Below, piece by piece: positions 58,728 to 64,000 of a stretch of 64,000 bases of DNA. This stretch comes from Nepenthes gracilis. Taxonomy: Eukaryota > Streptophyta > Magnoliopsida > Caryophyllales > Nepenthaceae. Within the stretch, counting starts at the first letter, position 1. Every line of letters starts with the position of its first letter. Location: the NCBI GenBank assembly GCA_033239525.1, contig BSYO01000005.1:23170519-23234518 (forward strand), read 5' to 3'. Position numbers and translations under genes: made by a program. Under the pieces are notes generated by a model that was not told the DNA's origin, made no database searches, and worked only from the letters and a program-made list of their open reading frames with translations.

Positions 58728-61700
58728 CTATCTCTTACTGAAGTGACCATAATCTGATTTACCTCTGTCGTGTTTTATTTGTTTGGTATCAGTCTTGCTT
58801 CCAGAAACTTCTTCAATCTCCTTTCCTCTCCTCGACCCAGATTCTCTTCTTATCTCTTTTGTGATCCCTTTTTCTGATTCTAGCTGCAGCCTTTCATCTG
58901 ATTTCATTGACGTATGATGGTACCTTCCGGTGCTGCTAGGATATGCATTTCTAGTTGTGTCATTCTCTTTAAACCCCTTCTTGTCTAGTCCCGGTCTCGA
59001 CGTACACTTGTCATCCCTTTTAGCTGGTCTTTGTTCTTTGGTAATAAGCTCTTGATGTTGAGGCTCGCTACCAGTACCTCTGGTAGCTCCTTCTTGTTCA
59101 TAGAATAAGACTTGGACGACCGTTCTCAGTGGAAGCTGTTCATTCTTCACTACGTCTGCACGTGTATCGGGGGATAATTTCTGGCAGTTGAGAGTTCTAC
59201 AGAGGTGCTTTTTTTCCGCCTTGGTCAGATCAGGATGCTCCTATTTTTTTGGTTTACAAAAGTTAATGTTAATAGGGAAAAGATTCTGGAACACGTGAAT
59301 ATTGCATGTAAATGTCCTAAAGCCCTATTGTTCGTATGTAGTCTGGTCTTATCTGAAACTTTGAGAGGTTGTAAGAGGTGCTGAAAGCTCAAGAGGCCTT
59401 AGATTTAAGAAATTAGTGGTTACCTGTGCAGTGAAAATAAGGCTGAAGGCCTTGAACTAATAATTGTTGACTTGTACTGGATGCAGGTTTAGAAGAACTT
59501 TTGACAAGATTTTGTGAGAGATTTTTGTGTGTGCGAAGTGGCTGGTGTTTTATAAGAGCTTATTGACTCTTCTGACGAGACGCATTAAGTCTTACAAATA
59601 AATTGATGCCCTCTTGTCCTTACAATTTCAGAAAAATAGGTTTTTTGGACTAAAAATTAATGCTCAAAACAACACCTACCTATCTTTATTTTGTTAGCTA
59701 ATGTGCTTCTGAATACCTTACCTTGAGATAAATTTTAATTGCTTTGTAAAGTTCATCATGTGTTGGCCGTGCAGAATCAGGCAAAGCTTCTGCGAGAGAT
59801 GTTATTTTGGTAACTGGAATATTGATGTCCCTTGCTACAACCTGAAGATAAGTATCAATCATCACTCCAACCTTTCTGATTGATCTCAAAGGATTGATAT
59901 TGTCTGCAAGGGACTGGCGTCTCTGCTGCTCCAAGAAACTCTCTAGCACCACCTTGATCAAGTCAATATCATACGTATGCTGGTTGGAGGAGGTCAAGAG
60001 GGTAGGAAGCAGCAGGTCACTAACTGTTGCCTCCTGTAGTTGCTGACTCGATCGTCTTACAAGTTCTGCCTTTGTCACTGGAGAAACTCCAAGAAGATTG
60101 GCAACATTGAGGAGCCTTATCAAGAACCCAACCGATACGGATCCTTCTTCAACAGGAATCAAACTGACGATCATCTCGAGAACTCTTCGATTCTTTTCCA
60201 CTGCTGCTGCATCATTTTCAGACCCTGAATTCTCTGAAGATCGACTGTTTTTGCTAATTGGTAGCCATTGGCAGGAATAAACATGCAATGCTTCTCCAAT
60301 AAGCTGAGGCGGTAACAAATTTGTTGACCTGAGTGTGACAAGAATGCAACGGAATATGTCTATGTGAAGGTTGGATATGTCCTCTGTCCACCAATCTCTC
60401 GGAACAGATTGGTGGTGTTTCTTGCTGTATCCTGTTCTAGTATAAGTGTAGGACCATTTCACCTGCAGAGAATCATCAGCTTTTCATCAAAATGCTGGTA
60501 GGTTTTGTTTGGATTGGTAAAGATGTGAAAGGGAATGGAACAGAAGGGAAAAGGGATGGAAAGGAAAGGAGGTAAGTTTCCTTTCATTTGTGTGATCTAT
60601 TTGGAAGATTGGGGAAACAAACTATGTTCTCTTGATTGGAAATAAAGCCTAATGATGTTATTACAATTCATCCTTCCCAGTCAAGAAAGATGTAAAGATA
60701 GAAAAACTTATAGATGTGATAAAATTATCTAAAATTACTTTTATTTTGAAAGGATATTCTCATAAATTGAATGAAATAGCGATATTAAATTAATATTGTC
60801 TGACACTCTTAATTTAACTTAAAATGTTGTTGTTGTTGGGGTGCAACATCTTCCTTTCCTTTACCTCCAAATTGGCCCGGTTGGGAGGAAAGCAGATGGG
60901 GGGCCTGAAAGAACGGATATCTGTTCACTTTCAGTTTGCACTTACGCTAGCCTAACGTAGAGACTTATTCCTTTCCTTTCTCTTCTGTCCTCTTCTGTTC
61001 CTTCACTCAAAACTGTGCAAATCTGCTGGCAATTTTCTATGGTCATGCAAACAGGTGTAAGAATTAACAAGATAAAATTTTCAACCTTCGATGGTGGTGT
61101 GAGTATTTTATCAACAATAGAGTCGATGCACCTTCTGATGATCCCAAGATTTTCTGACCACTCTGGTAAGCTAGCCGTTGATTGTAGTGTAACAAGAGAT
61201 TCTTTCCAACCTTGAAGAATACAAGCATTGAAGAAAGCTTCCAGTTTAGCAACTAAGTTTCCTTTTTCTATGGCTTCAGTCATTCGGAGGAACTTGGCAG
61301 CACAAAATGCAGACACAAAATTGTGTGCACTGATATTTACTGCAATTCCATAGCAGAACTTAGCACACAGTTCAAAAGCGTCTCCACCTCCTGGAATATC
61401 ATGAAGATCTACTGTAGTGGTGATGCTGGAATCCTCAGAATCAGAGCAAAGCCGTTGTAAGAGTCCACACTTTGGAAGAAGCGAATACTGCAACTAATAA
61501 TATATTAATGAACAGGCATTTAACTGGATGCTAAAGCCAGAAGCAAGCTCTCTCCTTGAAAGCAGCTTGAGTAATATCTATGCTCCATTATTGCCTAGTT
61601 CTTAGAGCTTTCTCCCTACTATATTCTTCAGTTTGTCTCTGTTCTCTATTACAGGTGAACCGTTCTTTGATTTCTCTATCTATTATTGAATGATGTTTCC

Positions 61701-62321
61701 TGCACTATCTCATCTATGTTGTGTACGCTCAACATCCACTCAATTGATTCTAATAATTTTATGAACTTGAAGTGTTTGAGATATATTCTTTACTATTGCT
61801 GTCATTGCAATTTTAATGCTAGGAAGATGATGCACCATTTCTATTGCAAGTCTATCTTTACTTCATTGTGGTGACAAAATCGTGCACCCTTTGAAACAGT
61901 TATTGGGCGAGACTGGCTTTTGCAACTAAGTCTCCGGGAAAAGGAGAAACAAAAATAAATAAAGAAATTCCAAATGCTACTAATGTTGGTAGAAGTTTCA
62001 GTGTGGAGGCTTATCTATGATAGCAGCATGTTCCTAAAAGAACAGATATCAATTGAAATTTTGCATGCAGAAAGATGTTGGTAAATTAATCATACCTTGT
62101 GGAGAAGGAAAGTAGTGTTGTCGACTTTAATGACAAGGTCACTAGGAATATCAGAGATCACTGTTCTGCATATTTATGACAATTTCTGTTAAAACACTCC
62201 TTAAGTGTGCCATTATAGATTTCTATCAAGTGTCAATAGCTTGACATTTTCACACTATATACCTGGTTGCTTCCTCAGTATAGAAGGTGTCTGGCCTTGT
62301 TCCCAGTTTCATATACTTCAT
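58728..62321 (-). CDS. BTB/POZ-NPH3 family protein, complete
   Basis: Five exons with GT-AG borders and matching phases: 62321-62263, 62165-62096, 61487-61086, 60462-59722, 59240-58728. Product is 594 aa, usual for the family. The N-terminus is MKYMKLGTRPDTFYTEEATR. The BTB domain (about residues 25-120) includes DLVIKVDNTTFLLHK, LLPKCGLLQRL, DIPGGGDAFELCAKFCYG and FLRMTE. The NPH3 domain starts at VPRDWWTEDISNLHIDIFR (197-215), has LLPPQLIGEALHVYSCQWLP, and ends at KNEQLPLRTVVQVLFYEQ (about 457-474). The C-terminal 120 residues are charged and low in complexity. Family members act as CUL3 substrate adaptors or plasma-membrane partners of phototropin and auxin-transport signalling. I cannot place it in a subclade, so I give no symbol. 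No damage is seen. Confidence 0.94.
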
Positions 62322-64000
62322 CTTTGAGGATTAAGTTTTCCTGAAATTAAATTCTCTATGCAATTCTGTCTTTCACAATGTTGAAGCATTCCCTTCTGGT
62401 TTTACATGGACAGAAGTCAGAACTTTATCAGATATGGTTGAAATCCTAGAAAATTTCAGGGGAAGAAAATCTTGGATGAATGTATGATCAATGTATAACT
62501 AATTTCAATTGAATCTTCCATAATTTTTTCTTTTTGTTAAATTTTTACTATATTGACAGAGATGGAAAATGAAAACATGGAACTCACAAAGTGCTGCAAT
62601 CCAAGCCTGCATTTTTAGCACTTCTCTTTCAACTAAAGTACCTATTTTATAAAATGTCTCTTAGCATTTGGATGGGGGATTCTCTAAGTTTGCTCTAGCA
62701 TAAATATCACAGCTTAAGATAATATTATTGGCATCTGGCTCCCCAAAAAGTTACAAGAAAATTAAGGTTGAGAGAAAACGATGAGAGAAAAATGAGAACA
62801 AAAGCATAGTTATGCCTCACTGAAAGAGTGATCCCATGCACGAGGTTTCCAGGATTGCATATTTGTGGAGGGTTTGATGGACACAAACTTAAAGACCATT
62901 TTCGTGATTTGAATTTGTTAGGGATATTCCGTGTTAGCACATTTTGTGACTGAGTAGAATAGGTATTTTGAAATACTCTCAAGCATTGTGAAGATTAAAG
63001 TCTAATACACTCCAAATGCTTGCAAATGCGCTAGCTTCTAGTATTCACGTTTGGCATATGCATGTGTATGTTTTATTTAGAATGCTCACGCTTGATGTGC
63101 ATCTGAGCCATGTATGTTTATATTATGTCTAGAATGTTCATGCTCGATGTATGCTCGAGTTGCGCATGTACGTATTCTATCCAGAATACCCATGCCCGAT
63201 GTACACTTGAGATGCGTACGAGTGTCGTTTACACAAAATGCCCACACATAAAAGTCACATGTGCATTGGGGTGCAGACATCTTGTTAAAGCTTCCACGCC
63301 TGAAACACGCCTATGCGACGTACGTGCACTGCTTTCTAAACGGTTGCTTGTTTTTGACATAATTTTCATTTTTCTCTATATATATCTCCCTTACAAACAC
63401 TTATTACATATTGAAAAACGAGGCAAAAATGGCAACACTAAAAAGGGCTCTCTTGAATATTTGTACATAGCCAGCTTTTGAGAAAACTCTCTCTTTATTT
63501 TCGCATCCCACATTTTTCTATTATTTTTTATTGTTGCACACACATATTCTAACCTGTAAGCCTTTATTGGGACATTAGTGGTGTGGAAATTGGGATTTAG
63601 TGATATGCGAAGGTTTTGTGACACGTGAAGTAAGATTAATAAGGAGGCCGAAAGGTGTTTAGTTCTACTGTTGATAACAAATTTAAGAAATTCTTAATAG
63701 AGATCATAAATTAGGAGTAAATCGACTAAAATTTGATGTGTCTGTATCACATGGATTGTAAGTTGACTTTCTTAATAAATTATTTCACTAATTGTAGAAA
63801 TCTAGAGGGTTTTATTTGATAACTATTAGTTATTGAAATTTTCTCTCGTCATAAAAAATCTTATCTTGTTTACTTATTATTTGTATCTATATTGTTGTCA
63901 CTATTTACTTTGCATAATTATTTAGATTTACGTCTTGATTTGAATATACTTTACGTGTATTATATATTCTAGGTTGTTTAATTTTTAAGATTTTAAAAAA
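62322..64000. other. Upstream of the NPH3 gene; repeat-bearing intergenic DNA
   Basis: 62322-62700 probably holds the NPH3 leader and promoter; no TATA box is convincing. From 63000 the composition changes, with a ~50-bp repeat (63061-63265) rich in CATG. It resembles in style the LTR-type DNA at 43560-43860 and 48830-49040, so an LTR running off the right edge is possible. No gene is recognised. Confidence 0.4.
63061..63265. repeat. ~50-bp degenerate tandem repeat, three to four copies
   Basis: CATGTGTATG...AGAATGCTCACGCTTGATGTGC...GAGC recurs from about 63061, 63109 and 63165, with a weaker copy from 63217. The period varies from 48 to 56 bases. Confidence 0.65.

Noticed and set aside
60537..60900. 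Possible MITE in NPH3 intron 3
   Set aside because: Purine-rich GGAAAGGAAAGGAGGTAA and its reverse-type partner near 60853 do not form proper terminal inverted repeats, and no target duplication is seen.

Overview
This window is nuclear DNA of a flowering plant. Evidence: genes split by many GT-AG introns, a plant-specific RNA polymerase IV/V subunit, a plant-specific BTB-NPH3 gene, and several layers of LTR retrotransposons in AT-rich DNA. I cannot name the species. All three host genes that I recognise lie on the minus strand.

Layout. (1) 1-9851: a decayed Ty3/gypsy element of Tat/Retand type, coding on the minus strand. It has one complete LTR (9041-9851), one LTR cut by the window edge (1-429), primer-binding and polypurine sites, and broken gag-PR-RT-RNaseH-IN frames. 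It also has a 43-44 bp minisatellite and a plus-strand (antisense) extra gene with its own TATA box. It sits inside an older long LTR (9852-11693). (2) 14277-23336: the first ten exons of a cytosolic glucose-6-phosphate isomerase gene. The next exon is not seen in the remaining 14.2 kb to the window start, so intron 10 is probably a giant intron holding the elements of part 1. (3) 26475-33524: a complete eight-exon gene for subunit 4 of RNA polymerases IV and V (NRPD4/NRPE4), 206 aa. (4) 35192-40156: a long solo LTR with an exact 5-bp target duplication, itself split by a second solo LTR with its own exact duplication. (5) 42850-53841: a nest of LTR insertions. A copia-type LTR with tRNA-iMet primer site and a 30-bp minisatellite is split by a solo LTR (duplication ACTCT). 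That is split by another (AAACA), which contains a further solo LTR (GAACG) and one more copy. (6) 53860-58064: a decayed Ty1/copia gag-pol with a 3' LTR. (7) 58728-62321: a complete five-exon NPH3-family gene, 594 aa. The rest is AT-rich intergenic or intronic DNA with tandem repeats and one MITE-like pair.

The genes do not form a pathway. NRPD4 belongs to RNA-directed DNA methylation, which silences transposons. PGI is a glycolytic/gluconeogenic enzyme. The NPH3 protein is a likely substrate adaptor of a CUL3 ubiquitin ligase or a plasma-membrane signalling protein. The most striking content is the stratigraphy of solo LTRs, readable from exact target-site duplications, and the Tat element's antisense gene with its own promoter signal.
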